Shown here: positions 52,928 through 61,644 of the stretch, piece after piece
How the letters are laid out: each line of letters opens with the position of its first letter
Numbering within the stretch: position 1 is the stretch's first letter
DNA from: an uncultured delta proteobacterium
GTDB lineage: Bacteria > Desulfobacterota > Desulfovibrionia > Desulfovibrionales > Desulfovibrionaceae
Length of the DNA stretch: 64,000 nt
Direction of reading: 5' to 3'
NCBI GenBank assembly: GCA_900079685.1
Contig: LT599018.1
Span: 365,012-429,011 of the forward strand
Position numbers and translations under genes: made by a program
Notes under the pieces: model-generated
The model's input: the letters and a program-made list of their open reading frames with translations, nothing else
Database searches by the model: none
What the model was told of the DNA's origin: nothing

Positions 52928-54532
52928 ATGACAGAGGCGATATGGACGACAATCTCGGCGAATTTGCAACAGCGGCTTGAGCCGGGCCATTATAAGGTCT
53001 GGATCGCGCCTCTTGCAGGCTGCTTTGACGGCACGGAGCTCGTGGTTCATGCCGTCAGCGCCTTTGCCGCCGGGTTTGTGCGGGACCATTTTCTCCCGGC
53101 CATCCATGCCGCCGCGGCCGCCGTCGTCGGCAAGGACATTCCGGTCCGGATCACGGACGCCCCCGTACCCTCGGCTTGCCGGACGGTCCGCGAGGATGGC
53201 GTTGCCGGATCCGAAGCCGGTCAGCCCGAAGCCGGTCAGGCAGTCAGCCAAGGCCGCGCGCGGGACGTTTCCAAATCCGTCCCCTCCCTTCTTACCGTTC
53301 CCGGCGGACATGAGAACGCGCCCGCCGCGCCGCTTGTCGCCGCGCCGGGCCGGTCGTGGCAGCCGTCGGCCCCGCTGCGTCTTTCTCCGGCATTCATGGC
53401 TCCGGCATCCATGGCCCCGGCGCATGCGGCCCCTGCGTCCGGCAACGGGCAGTATGCCCTGCCGTTACGGTACGATGACGCGGCTTTTTGCATCAGCGCG
53501 CGGGCGTGGCGGCATTCGTTCGAGGATTTTGTCGTGGGCCCCTGCAATGAACTGGCGTTTGCCGCCTCGCGCAGCATGTGCAAGGAGAGAAAGGGGGCGG
53601 ATATCCTGTTCCTGAGCTCCTCGCCGGGTCTTGGCAAGACGCACCTCGTCCAGGCGGTCGGGCAGCAACTCTATAAGGAGTGCAACTACCGCGCGCCCAA
53701 GGTGGAATACCTGACGGCCGAGGAGTTCGCTTCCCGCCTGGTGATGGCCTTCAAAGGCAACGACACGGACAGGTTCAAATCCCGCTACCGGGAAACGGAT
53801 GTGTTGCTCCTTGAGGACGTGCACTTCCTGCAGGGCAAGGAAAAGATCCAGGAAGAACTGCTCGCGACCATCAAAACCCTCCAGGAGAGGGGGAGCAAAG
53901 TCATTTTTTCCAGTTCCTTCATGCCGCGTGATCTGCAGAACATGAGCGGCGAGCTTGTCTCCCGCCTGCACTCGGGGTTTCTGGCCGTCATTGATAGGCC
54001 GGACAGGGCCATGCGGAAGAAGATATTCACGGAAAAAGCCCGGCTCAGCCAGGTCACCCTTCCGGAGGACGTTTCCGATTTTCTTGCGGAAAGCCTCGAC
54101 TCGGACGTGCGTCAGATCGAGAGCTGCCTGCACAACCTCGCCTTGAAAGCAAAACTGTTGCGCTGCGGCATCACGATGCAGATGGCTTGGGAGGCAGTGC
54201 AATATTACGCCCCCTGCGAAAAAAAACTTGACCTGGAAAAAATCATCGCCTATGTTTCGCGAGGCTATGGTATTTCTTCGTCCCAGATGTGTTCGAAGAG
54301 CCGTAAGAGAGATCTCGTCGTCGCCAGAAACACGGTTTTTTTCCTGGCGCGCAAGCATACGGATCTTTCGCTTGAAGAAATCGGTACTATTTTTGGCAGG
54401 AGCCATTCCACAGTGATCAAAGGCATAACCTCCCTGGAACGCGAAATGAGTCGCGAAACTTCTCTCGGTAGACAGATAGCGGGCGCTATCTCTCTTATCG
54501 AGCGGAACGGAGGCATTATTAGCCCCTCGTAA
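52928..54532 (+). CDS. dnaA: DnaA-family replication initiator, probable paralogue
   Basis: 534 residues, longer than the usual 450-470 because of a low-complexity Ala/Pro/Ser linker (about 85-170). AAA+ domain: Walker A SSPGLGKTHLVQA, Walker B VLLLEDVHFLQG, and SRLHSGFLAVIDRPD with the Arg finger. Domain IV: ARNTVFFLARKHTDLSLEEIG then GRSHSTVIKGI, where most DnaA proteins have GRDHTTV. The Asp-to-Ser and Thr-to-Ser changes fall on residues that contact DnaA-box bases in E. coli. Desulfovibrio genomes carry, as I recall, a second dnaA near ruvCAB; this appears to be it. Confidence 0.88.
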   Translation: MTEAIWTTISANLQQRLEPGHYKVWIAPLAGCFDGTELVVHAVSAFAAGFVRDHFLPAIHAAAAAVVGKDIPVRITDAPVPSACRTVREDGVAGSEAGQPEAGQAVSQGRARDVSKSVPSLLTVPGGHENAPAAPLVAAPGRSWQPSAPLRLSPAFMAPASMAPAHAAPASGNGQYALPLRYDDAAFCISARAWRHSFEDFVVGPCNELAFAASRSMCKERKGADILFLSSSPGLGKTHLVQAVGQQLYKECNYRAPKVEYLTAEEFASRLVMAFKGNDTDRFKSRYRETDVLLLEDVHFLQGKEKIQEELLATIKTLQERGSKVIFSSSFMPRDLQNMSGELVSRLHSGFLAVIDRPDRAMRKKIFTEKARLSQVTLPEDVSDFLAESLDSDVRQIESCLHNLALKAKLLRCGITMQMAWEAVQYYAPCEKKLDLEKIIAYVSRGYGISSSQMCSKSRKRDLVVARNTVFFLARKHTDLSLEEIGTIFGRSHSTVIKGITSLEREMSRETSLGRQIAGAISLIERNGGIISPS

Positions 54533-54578
54533 TGACGGGGGAGCGGATTGCGTGTGGAACGTAAATCAAGTGTGTCTG

Positions 54579-54617
54579 AACACGGCTTTCCCCTGGGGAG
54601 AGCCGTGTTTTTTTTGT
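54579..54617 (+). terminator. Intrinsic terminator after dnaA
   Basis: AACACGGCTTTCCCC (54579-54593) pairs with GGGGAGAGCCGTGTT (54595-54609), one wobble pair, followed by a run of T. Confidence 0.85.
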
Positions 54618-54644
54618 AACGATCAGAGGATGGGATGGGGTGTC

Positions 54645-55205
54645 ATGGTTGAAAAAAGTCAGATGTACAAGGAAATAGCGCCGCGTCTTTTCGGCCTGCG
54701 GGAGAGCCTTGGCTTGACCCATGCCGAGCTCGCCCAAAAGGTCGGCGCCGACCCCGAGCTTGTGGCGAACTACGAGAAAGGCGACCGGGAAATACCCGTG
54801 AGCTACCTCATGGACGTGAGCCACGCCTGCGGCGTCAATTTGACGGAACTGCTGTCCGGGGACGAGGCGCATTTGCACCGCTACACGGTCGTCCGCGACG
54901 GCGAAGGGCTTTCCGTCACGCGGCGCAAGGATTACGATTACAAGAACCTGGCCTCCCGGTTCACGGACAGGCTGATGGAACCGTTCCTCGTGAAAGTTCC
55001 CTCCAAGGACCGGAGCGAGGTCACCTGCATCTCGCACAAGGGGCAGGAATTTTCCTACATACTTGAGGGCAGGCTGGAGATCCACCTCGGCGAGGAGATC
55101 CTTGTGCTCGAGCCGGGCGACTCCATCTTTTTCAGTTCCACCATCCCCCACGGGCTGCGGGGGCTTGACGGCAAGCAAGCGGTGTTTGTGAGCGTGATTA
55201 TTTAG
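54645..55205 (+). CDS. XRE-family regulator with C-terminal cupin sensor
   Basis: 186 residues. Helix-turn-helix (about 15-70: LFGLRESLGLTHAELAQKVGADPELVANYEKGDREIP) and a cupin_2 domain (105-180: HKGQEFSYILEGRLEIHLGEEILVLEPGDSIFFSSTIPHGLRG). This pair commonly controls the adjacent ligase or transporter gene, here the acyl-CoA synthetase 100 bp downstream. The ATG at 54645 has GGGG upstream; an earlier ATG at 54552 lies before the dnaA terminator. Confidence 0.9.
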   Translation: MVEKSQMYKEIAPRLFGLRESLGLTHAELAQKVGADPELVANYEKGDREIPVSYLMDVSHACGVNLTELLSGDEAHLHRYTVVRDGEGLSVTRRKDYDYKNLASRFTDRLMEPFLVKVPSKDRSEVTCISHKGQEFSYILEGRLEIHLGEEILVLEPGDSIFFSSTIPHGLRGLDGKQAVFVSVII

Positions 55206-55305
55206 GGGATTCCCTCTTCCTCCCTGAAGAGACGGTATCCCCGGCGCAACCGGCAGGAATCACGAACGCAAACAATCAATACCGCAAGAAATATAAGGTG
55301 CTGTC

Positions 55306-57006
55306 ATGAAAAAGTTTACCGCCGCGAGTTATGAGGAATTCTGTCAGAAGTTTACCCTGGAAGTGCCCGAGAATTACAACTTCGCCTTCGACGTGCTTGA
55401 CGCCATGGCCGAAGAAACGCCGGACAAGCTCTGCATCCGCCACGTCAGCGACGATTTCTCCGTGCGCGACCAGAGCTTCCGCGAGGTGGCCGACGCTTCC
55501 AGCCAGGTTGCCGCGGCGCTTGCCGCCAAGGGCATAGGCAAGGGCGACAGGGTCATGCTCATCCTCTACCGCCGCCTGGAATGGTGGCATGTGCTGCTCG
55601 GCCTGCACAAGCTCGGGGCCGTGGCCATACCCGCTCCGGCGCAGCTGACGGTCAAGGATATCGTGTTCCGCTGCAACAAGGCCAAAACCAAGGCCGTCAT
55701 CGTTGACTACACGGTGACGGACAGGGTGGAAGCCGCCCGCGCGGACTGCCCGGATCTTGACCTCTGCGTGCAGGTCGGTCCCGCGCCCATGCCCAAGGGC
55801 TGGACGGATTACGGCACCATGCTCGCCGAGGCCCCGGCCCGTTTCCCCAGGCCGGCGGAAGCGGACAAGCTGGCCTGCGGCAAGGACCCCATGCTGATCT
55901 TTTTCTCCTCCGGCACCACGGGCATGCCCAAGATGGTCCTGCACACCCATGAGTACCCGCTGGGGCACCTGTTCACGGGCATGTACTGGCACGACCTGGA
56001 AGAGACCGATATTCATCTTACCGTGGCCGACACCGGCTGGGGCAAGGCCGTCTGGGGTAAGTCTTACGGGCAGTGGATGGCGGGCGCGGCCGTGTTCATC
56101 TATGACTATCGCGGCAAGTTTACCCCGTCGGCATTGCTCAAAGTCATAGCGGACAACGGCGTGACGACCTTTTGCGCTCCCCCGACCATCTACCGGTTCC
56201 TGGTCCGGGAAGACCTCACCCAGTATGATCTCTCCAAGCTCCGCCATTGCACCACCGCCGGAGAACTGCTCAACGAGAGCGTGTTCCACGCCTGGAAGGC
56301 CGTAACCGGCTTGACGATTTATGAAGGCTTCGGCCAGACGGAAACCACGCTGCAACTCGCGACCTTGCCGTGCATGGAAGCGAAGGCCGGTTCCATCGGC
56401 AAGCCCGTGCCGGGCTGGGACGTGCGGGTCATCAACGAGCAGGACGAAGTGTGCGCCCCCGGCGACGAGGGCGAAATATGCGTCCGTCTGAGCCACGACG
56501 TGCCGTGCAGCCTTTTTGTCGAATACCTGGACGAGCCGGAACTGACGGCGAAAGCCATGCACGACGGCTGGTACCATACCGGCGACAAGGCCTGGGTGGA
56601 TGAGGAAGGGTACTTCTGGTTCCTCGGCCGGGTTGACGACCTTATCAAGACCTCCGGCTACCGGGTGGGACCTTTTGAGGTGGAAAGCGCCCTCGTCTCC
56701 CATGACGCGGTTGTGGAAGCCGCCGTCACCGGCGTGCCCGACCCCGTGCGCGGCCAGGTGGTCAAGGCCACGGTCGTGCTGCGGCCCGGCCTCGCGCCGT
56801 CGGATGCCCTGACGAAGGAATTGCAGGAACACGTCAAAACCGTGACTGCCCCGTACAAGTATCCGCGTGTCGTGGAATATGTGGCCGAGTTGCCCAAAAC
56901 GATCAGCGGCAAGATCAAACGGGCGGAAATCCGTTCCCGCGACGAAAGTATGCGGGATGACGGGGAAAAGTCTTCCGCGGCCGCCGGTCTTGTGGCCCAG
57001 GCTTAG
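55306..57006 (+). CDS. AMP-forming acyl-CoA synthetase (acetyl-/medium-chain type)
   Basis: 566 residues of the ANL superfamily. A3 core MLIFFSSGTTGMPKMVLHTHE, A5 YEGFGQTETT, A7-A8 YHTGDKAWVDEEGYFWFLGRVDDLIKTSGYRVGPFEVE, and A10 PKTISGKIKRAEIR with the catalytic Lys. It activates a carboxylic acid to its CoA ester via an acyl-AMP. The regulator upstream suggests an inducible acid such as an aromatic or branched substrate, which cannot be fixed from sequence. Confidence 0.92.
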   Translation: MKKFTAASYEEFCQKFTLEVPENYNFAFDVLDAMAEETPDKLCIRHVSDDFSVRDQSFREVADASSQVAAALAAKGIGKGDRVMLILYRRLEWWHVLLGLHKLGAVAIPAPAQLTVKDIVFRCNKAKTKAVIVDYTVTDRVEAARADCPDLDLCVQVGPAPMPKGWTDYGTMLAEAPARFPRPAEADKLACGKDPMLIFFSSGTTGMPKMVLHTHEYPLGHLFTGMYWHDLEETDIHLTVADTGWGKAVWGKSYGQWMAGAAVFIYDYRGKFTPSALLKVIADNGVTTFCAPPTIYRFLVREDLTQYDLSKLRHCTTAGELLNESVFHAWKAVTGLTIYEGFGQTETTLQLATLPCMEAKAGSIGKPVPGWDVRVINEQDEVCAPGDEGEICVRLSHDVPCSLFVEYLDEPELTAKAMHDGWYHTGDKAWVDEEGYFWFLGRVDDLIKTSGYRVGPFEVESALVSHDAVVEAAVTGVPDPVRGQVVKATVVLRPGLAPSDALTKELQEHVKTVTAPYKYPRVVEYVAELPKTISGKIKRAEIRSRDESMRDDGEKSSAAAGLVAQA

Positions 57007-57014
57007 TTGAGAAC

Positions 57015-57042
57015 CCGGAACGGCAAGTGCTTGCCGTTCCGG
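57015..57042. repeat. 13-bp inverted repeat after the acyl-CoA synthetase gene
   Basis: CCGGAACGGCAAG / CTTGCCGTTCCGG around a 2-base loop, without a T run. Probably a 3' stabilising hairpin ahead of the true terminator. Confidence 0.6.
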
Positions 57043-57068
57043 TAAAACGCCGCTTTCCTTCCCGCAAC

Positions 57069-57098
57069 AAAAATGTCCGCCGGAAGGCGGACATTTTT
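57069..57098. terminator. Bidirectional intrinsic terminator (ligase / tpx)
   Basis: AAAAATGTCCGCC / GGCGGACATTTTT, perfect 13-bp stem with GGAA loop, between convergent genes. Confidence 0.92.
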
Positions 57099-57125
57099 GC
57101 TATGGAAATTCCCGCGACGCGGGTC

Positions 57126-57638
57126 TTATTTCGCGGCTTTGGCCGCGGCGAGGGCGGCGTCAAAGTTAACGGCGGTGGTCACTTCGGGCACGATTTCGGT
57201 GTAGACGACCGTGCCGGAGGTGTCGACGACGAAGATGGCCCGGGTAAGAAGGCGCAATTCCTTAATCAGGACGCCGTAATTCATGCCGAAGGAAACATCC
57301 TTATAGTCGGAGAGGGTTTCCAGGTTGGTGGTGCCGGTCGCGCCGCACCAGCGGGCCTGGGCAAAGGGCAGGTCGCAGGAGATCGTCAGTATCCGGACAT
57401 GGGCGCCAAGAGCGGCGGCTTCCGCGTTAAAGCGCTTGGTCTGCAAGTCGCAGACGCCGGTATCCAGGGAGGGGACGACGGAAATGATGCACACTTTGCC
57501 CTTGTAGTCGGCAAGTGTGCGGGGCGAGAGGTCGTTGGCCACAACCGCGAAATCCGGGGCTTTGTCGCCTTTGTTCACGGGGGTGCCGAGCAGCGTGAAA
57601 GGGTTGCCTTTGAATGTGATGATATTTTTCCGTTCCAT
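57126..57638 (-). CDS. tpx: Thiol peroxidase Tpx
   Basis: 170 residues of the atypical 2-Cys peroxiredoxin Tpx family: peroxidatic Cys in [15 protein letters not shown] and the resolving Cys in [15 protein letters not shown]. It reduces hydroperoxides with thioredoxin in the cytoplasm or periplasm. GAGGAG eight bases before the ATG at 57638 fixes the start. Together with two oxygen reductases in the window, it fits an anaerobe that copes with oxygen. Confidence 0.94.
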   Translation of the reverse strand: MERKNIITFKGNPFTLLGTPVNKGDKAPDFAVVANDLSPRTLADYKGKVCIISVVPSLDTGVCDLQTKRFNAEAAALGAHVRILTISCDLPFAQARWCGATGTTNLETLSDYKDVSFGMNYGVLIKELRLLTRAIFVVDTSGTVVYTEIVPEVTTAVNFDAALAAAKAAK

Positions 57639-57823
57639 GGAAATACTCCTCATATAAGGTTAATTCTTCAGTATTGGCGCTCGCCGCGGCTGAGCGGACG
57701 AACCACTTCTACTTTGTATACCGACTGGATTTTTTTGTATAGGATTCTTTACCATATCGTCTTTTTGTGATCTTTATGACGGCTTGCGCCGGTTTTTGTT
57801 CTTGCGGCCGGTTTTTTGCGCTC

Positions 57824-57851
57824 TTGCGCGCCTTGAGAACAACGATATAAT
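57824..57851 (+). promoter_or_regulatory. Sigma-70 promoter for the 57963 gene
   Basis: TTGCGC (57824-57829), 16 bases, TATAAT (57846-57851), about 105 bp before the start codon. Elsewhere in 57639-57962 TTTGTATA occurs twice (57713-57720 and 57734-57741), possibly in the tpx promoter. Confidence 0.5.
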
Positions 57852-57962
57852 CACTGCCATACGGTGGACTTTCTTTTCCGCCGTTGTATTATGGTAATGC
57901 GGCCCGCGGGCGGCGGGGATGCCCGGCGCCTCCGGACCTGGAAATCATGTAAGGAGCGAGTG

Positions 57963-58268
57963 ATGAACAGAGAAAAAGCGGCCCGTACTATGGAGGATGT
58001 TGTCCGTTCCTACCGGCGGCAGCTGGACGCGGATGCAGGCGAGCCGTTCACGAACATGGGCAACATGATGAAGATAGGGCTTGAATCGATATGGAGCATG
58101 GTCTCCGGGACCGAATCGGACAAGCACGCCATCAGCATGTTCAAAAGCTACGCGGACAATTTTGAGGAAGCGCTGCAAGACGACGACCGGTTCCTTGCCG
58201 AAAGGGCGTTGGAAGATCTTGAACGATCGATCCAAGCGTTCCGCGTCAAGTCCGATTCTGTCAACTAG
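57963..58268 (+). CDS. Small acidic helical protein, unknown function
   Basis: 101 residues, AAGGAG upstream. The sequence is mostly helical and charged (MNREKAARTMEDVVRSYRRQ, SDKHAISMFKSYADNFEEAL, RALEDLERSIQAF), with no signal or membrane segment. I do not recognise the family. It lies before a BON-domain protein on the same strand, with its own promoter candidate. Confidence 0.7.
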   Translation: MNREKAARTMEDVVRSYRRQLDADAGEPFTNMGNMMKIGLESIWSMVSGTESDKHAISMFKSYADNFEEALQDDDRFLAERALEDLERSIQAFRVKSDSVN

Positions 58269-58360
58269 CGTGCATGCGCCTGCGCCGACAGGGCGGGCAT
58301 GGCCCTGCCGGATGCAACGGGCCGCGAAAGAGCGGCCGCAACCAGTGTGAGTAAAACCGC

Positions 58361-58726
58361 ATGATACGCAAAACAGTGTATGGTTTGGCGCCGGTCTTTT
58401 TTTTCCTTTTGTTCACGGCGAGTTCCCCGGCATACGCGGCGGACGGCGCCGGCGCCCTCTCCACGCCGGTAAGCGTCGAGGATTTGAACCCCATCTTGAG
58501 CAAGTCCGTCAAATATGAGCTCAGCCGGGTGGACGGCCTGAATACGCCTGATATCCGGGTCGCCAGCAACGAAGGAACCGTCACCCTGATGGGCAGGGTC
58601 GGGAGCAACGAGTTGCGCGCCGAGGCGGAACGCATCGCGCGCGACGTTCCCGGCGTGCGGCGTGTCATCAACAACCTCTGGGTGCATGACAGCCTGCGCG
58701 ACACGGCATTGCCCTTCGGCGGCTGA
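58361..58726 (+). CDS. Periplasmic BON-domain protein
   Basis: 121 residues: signal peptide (VYGLAPVFFFLLFTASSPAYA) and one BON domain (about 50-115: LSRVDGLNTPDIRVASNEGTVTLMGRVGSNELRAEAERIARDVPGVRRVINNL). BON domains bind phospholipid surfaces and occur in envelope-stress proteins such as OsmY. No strong ribosome site is visible. Confidence 0.88.
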   Translation: MIRKTVYGLAPVFFFLLFTASSPAYAADGAGALSTPVSVEDLNPILSKSVKYELSRVDGLNTPDIRVASNEGTVTLMGRVGSNELRAEAERIARDVPGVRRVINNLWVHDSLRDTALPFGG

Positions 58727-58880
58727 CGGGGCCGGGTCAACGTTCAGGAATAGAAAAGGGGATACCCGCGCCCTCCGGCCGTACCGCCGCCGAGAGGATT
58801 TATTCCACGGAACGTCAGGTAACCGTTGCGCTTTGCCGCAAAGTATGACAATCGCTCTGGCATGAATGACCGGGCGGCAT

Positions 58881-59816
58881 ATGCGTAAACAGGATGCGAT
58901 GTTTCTGACCTGCACTTTCAGCGGCATGCTGCTGGGAGTGTTCGTGCCGTTTCTGGCGGAACCGCTGGCCTGGTTCCCCCGGGCCAGCATGATCGCCATG
59001 CTGTTCATGAGTTTTCTCGCCGTGGACGGGCGCGAGGCTTTGCAAAACCTGATCCATTATCCTTTGGCGGTTTTCCTGCTGGTTTTGTTGAAACTGTTCA
59101 TCATGCCCGTGGTTTGCTGGGGGCTTTTCCACCTTATTTTACCGGAATACGCGCTCGGCGCGGCGTTGGTCGGGGGCGCGGCAACGGCCGTGGTCGCCCC
59201 GTTTTTCGCTTTCATGGTGCAGGCGGATTTTATCCTCGTCATGGTGGGACTCGTCACGACGAGCCTTCTGGTTCCCTTTGCCATGCCCCTGGTGTTCACC
59301 TTTATCGGGGTGCTGGCAGGGGTGCAGGGCGGCATTCAGGTGGATCTGCCCGGCAAGGCCATGATGCTGAACCTGTCGGTCATGATGCTGGCTCCTTTCG
59401 TGAGCGCGCAGATTATCCGGCGCGTGCAGCCCGCGCTTACCGGAATCATTCTGCGCCGCAGGCAGGGGTTGTTTTTTTTCGGCTCGAGCCTGACGACCAT
59501 GGTTATTTTCGCGCAGTACTCGTCCGTCATTCTCAATACCCCCCACCATGTCCTCATGGCCTTCGTCTGCGCCGGGCTGGCCGGCGCGGCCGTTTTCGCC
59601 GTGGCGACGGCGGCCACGTTCTGGCTGCCGCCGCCGAAACAACTGGCGTTTGTCATCAGTTGCGTGGCCATCAACAACATCGTCGTGCTTATCATCGCCG
59701 TGGATTTCTTTTCCGCGCCGGAAGCCTTGACCACGGCCATATACGCCGCGCCGCTTTTCCTCTCGCTTCCCTTTTACAGGCTGCTGGGCAGGCTGCGGGG
59801 GCATAACCCGCAATAG
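58881..59816 (+). CDS. Bile acid:sodium symporter family (BASS) transporter
   Basis: 311 residues, about nine to ten helices with the BASS pattern: MIAMLFMSFLAVDGREALQ, ALVGGAATAVVAPFFAFMV, and VISCVAINNIVVLIIAVDFF. It should move an organic anion with Na+. An in-frame ATG at 58866 is equally open; neither has a strong ribosome site, and 58881 has GGGCGG at better distance. Confidence 0.78.
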   Translation: MRKQDAMFLTCTFSGMLLGVFVPFLAEPLAWFPRASMIAMLFMSFLAVDGREALQNLIHYPLAVFLLVLLKLFIMPVVCWGLFHLILPEYALGAALVGGAATAVVAPFFAFMVQADFILVMVGLVTTSLLVPFAMPLVFTFIGVLAGVQGGIQVDLPGKAMMLNLSVMMLAPFVSAQIIRRVQPALTGIILRRRQGLFFFGSSLTTMVIFAQYSSVILNTPHHVLMAFVCAGLAGAAVFAVATAATFWLPPPKQLAFVISCVAINNIVVLIIAVDFFSAPEALTTAIYAAPLFLSLPFYRLLGRLRGHNPQ

Positions 59817-59837
59817 CGCCCGGCCTGACGGCGCAAA

Positions 59838-59873
59838 AAACCGGCAAGGGATAGTGATACCCCTTGCCGGTTT
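59838..59873. terminator. Bidirectional intrinsic terminator (BASS / cbiC)
   Basis: AAACCGGCAAGGG / CCCTTGCCGGTTT, 13-bp perfect stem with a 10-base loop and A/T flanks, between convergent genes. Confidence 0.88.
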
Positions 59874-59896
59874 CTTACGTTTTTGCGAGAGCGGCG

Positions 59897-60544
59897 TTAC
59901 GCCCGGCCGCGCAGGGCTATTTCCGCCAGGGCGTTTACCGTGGCCGCCGCGAGCGGCGAGCCGCCGCGCCTGCCGCGGATGACGATGCTATGCAGGCCGG
60001 TTTCCTCAAGCAGCAGTTCCTTGGATTCAGCCGCGTTGACGAAGCCGACCGGCATGCCGATAACCAGCGCCGGGGCTTTGCCGCCTTCCCGAAGGTATTG
60101 GATCAGCGCGATAAGGGTGGTCGGCGCATTGCCCACCGCGAGGATGGCGTTTTCAAGCAGATCCCCGGCAAGCTCTACCGCGGCGCGGGACTGGGTGATA
60201 CCGGCTTTTTGGGCGCGCTCGGCAACGCCGGGCAGGGTGAGCAGGCAGGCGGCCTTGACACCGAGGGGCGTTAAGCGGCGTTCGGGCACGCCGGCGAGGG
60301 CCATGCGCGTGTCCGTGAACACGGGGCGGCCTTCCCGCAGCGCTGTAACCCCGGCCAGCACGGCGGCGTCACTGATGATGAGATTGTCCAGGATGGAAAA
60401 ATCGGCGGTGGTATGTACAAGGCGGCGCGCCACTTCCCAGCAGAGGCCGGAAAAGGGTTTGGGATCCCCCGCTTCGGCATCGATTATGGCAAATGACCGC
60501 CGTTCAATGGCAGCCGGGTCCTTTTGCGGTTGCAGCCGTTCCAT
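59897..60544 (-). CDS. cbiC: Precorrin-8X / cobalt-precorrin-8 methylmutase
   Basis: 215 residues. CbiC/CobH signatures: IERRSFAIIDAEAG, VARRLVHTTADFSILDNL (catalytic His), DTRMALAGVP, NAPTTLIALIQYLREGG, and GMPVGFVNAAESKELLL. It moves the C-11 methyl to C-12 in corrin synthesis to form hydrogenobyrinate or its cobalt form. The ATG at 60544 (MERLQPQKDPAAIE) suits the family; it lies 5 bp after the preceding small gene. Confidence 0.93.
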   Translation of the reverse strand: MERLQPQKDPAAIERRSFAIIDAEAGDPKPFSGLCWEVARRLVHTTADFSILDNLIISDAAVLAGVTALREGRPVFTDTRMALAGVPERRLTPLGVKAACLLTLPGVAERAQKAGITQSRAAVELAGDLLENAILAVGNAPTTLIALIQYLREGGKAPALVIGMPVGFVNAAESKELLLEETGLHSIVIRGRRGGSPLAAATVNALAEIALRGRA

Positions 60545-60549
60545 ACGGA

Positions 60550-60801
60550 TCAGCAGGACTTTTCTTTGGGCGCCGGGGAAAAGCTCGCGGCGATGATGGC
60601 GGCGTCCTCGGCCCGGGCAAAGAGGCCCAACTCCGCGTCGCCGTCGGAGCAAGCAAACTCGCCGTTCCGGAACGTGACATACCCCGCGGAAAGAATGCGG
60701 GTGTAGGGGAGCTGTTCGCGCATGTCGGCGTGCGTGACCCGGTCCGGAAAGATAAAGGGCACGGGTTGCCCGGCAAAATCTTCGGCAATGAGATACTTCA
60801 T
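60550..60801 (-). CDS. Small hypothetical protein upstream of cbiC
   Basis: 83 residues, soluble, with mixed beta-like sequence (KYLIAEDFAGQPVPFIFPDRVTHADM, RILSAGYVTFRNGEFACSDGDAELGL). The EFACSDGDAELGLFARAEDAA part could be a substrate- or ligand-facing loop. It lies 12 bp after the CheX-like gene and 5 bp before cbiC, so it is part of that transcript. No family recognised. Confidence 0.68.
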   Translation of the reverse strand: MKYLIAEDFAGQPVPFIFPDRVTHADMREQLPYTRILSAGYVTFRNGEFACSDGDAELGLFARAEDAAIIAASFSPAPKEKSC

Positions 60802-60813
60802 GCTGTTTTTCCG

Positions 60814-61275
60814 TCAGGCAAGGCAGAATTCAACGGTAAATTCCCCGTCCGGCGTGGCAAAGGGAATGGCCATGACGGGCGCCTTGGTAATATGGTGTAT
60901 CGTATGGTCCTTGCCGACGACAACGGAAGGCGTCGATCCTTGCAGGACAAGACCTTCCTCGGCGATGGCCGCCCTGGCCTGGCCGGAAATCATGTTGGCC
61001 ACCTCGCCGACGGCATCTTGCATGTCCTGGGCCAGGTCTTCCACATCCTCGCCGAGCATGCCCATGACAAGGGCCGTTGCCCCGGCGGCGGAAAAAGACA
61101 CGGAAATGGTGCCATTGCGCGGGCCTGTCACCCCGATGATGGCCGAGATGTCACCGCAGGCGACCTGGTCTTTTTTCACATACGGTTTGCCCGGCGCTGC
61201 GGTTATTCCCGCCATGGTGGCGAGAATGGTGGTAGTGGCTTTGACAAAGTGTTTCGCTATTTCGACGTCACGCAT
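60814..61275 (-). CDS. CheX-like phosphatase/chemotaxis protein
   Basis: 153 residues. The CheX pattern is visible: RDVEIAKHFVKATTTILATM, GDISAIIGVTGPRNGTISVSF, then the catalytic-type helix DVEDLAQDMQDAVGEVANMISGQAR with conserved Glu and Asn (ExxN). CheX-type enzymes dephosphorylate CheY. The ATG at 61275 has GAGCGGAA upstream. It lies 10 bp after a small unknown gene. Confidence 0.87.
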   Translation of the reverse strand: MRDVEIAKHFVKATTTILATMAGITAAPGKPYVKKDQVACGDISAIIGVTGPRNGTISVSFSAAGATALVMGMLGEDVEDLAQDMQDAVGEVANMISGQARAAIAEEGLVLQGSTPSVVVGKDHTIHHITKAPVMAIPFATPDGEFTVEFCLA

Positions 61276-61285
61276 AGAGTTCCGC

Positions 61286-61558
61286 TCAGTTTTTTTCAGT
61301 ATCGCCGTTCGCGGCAGGGGCATCCCTCGCGGCCTTGGCGGCGGCGTCAAACGTTTCAGCCAGGGCGCGGGCCAGCGCCTCCGGTAATGCGCCCGAAGCC
61401 TCGGGCGAAAGGATGCGTTCCACCAGGCGGCGGGTATCCGTTTCCGAGCCCCGCTCTCCGGGCGCGGGGACGGCTATGCCCCTTTCCGCGAGGAGGGAGT
61501 GGAGAATCTGCCGGGCCTCTTCGTCTGTCATCGTGTGTGAAGTGTATCCGTTCTCCAT
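61286..61558 (-). CDS. Small hypothetical protein before cheX
   Basis: 90 residues from 61558, or 81 from the ATG at 61531. Mostly helical and Ala/Glu/Arg-rich (MTDEEARQILHSLLAERGI, GALPEALARALAETFDAAAKAAR). The ATG at 61558 directly follows the T tract of the cyd terminator and has no ribosome site, so the start is uncertain. No family recognised. Confidence 0.55.
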   Translation of the reverse strand: MENGYTSHTMTDEEARQILHSLLAERGIAVPAPGERGSETDTRRLVERILSPEASGALPEALARALAETFDAAAKAARDAPAANGDTEKN

Positions 61559-61602
61559 AAAAAATGCCACCTGTGCGATGAACGAAATATGCACAGGTGG
61601 CA
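61559..61602 (-). terminator. Intrinsic terminator after cydB
   Basis: On the minus strand, TGCCACCTGTGC (61602-61591) pairs with its complement (61576-61565) around a 14-base loop, followed by TTTTTT (61564-61559). It is 43 bp after cydB. Confidence 0.88.
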
Positions 61603-61644
61603 CAATGAACCGGTCGCGGCCGTGTCAAAAACGGCCGGGCCAAT

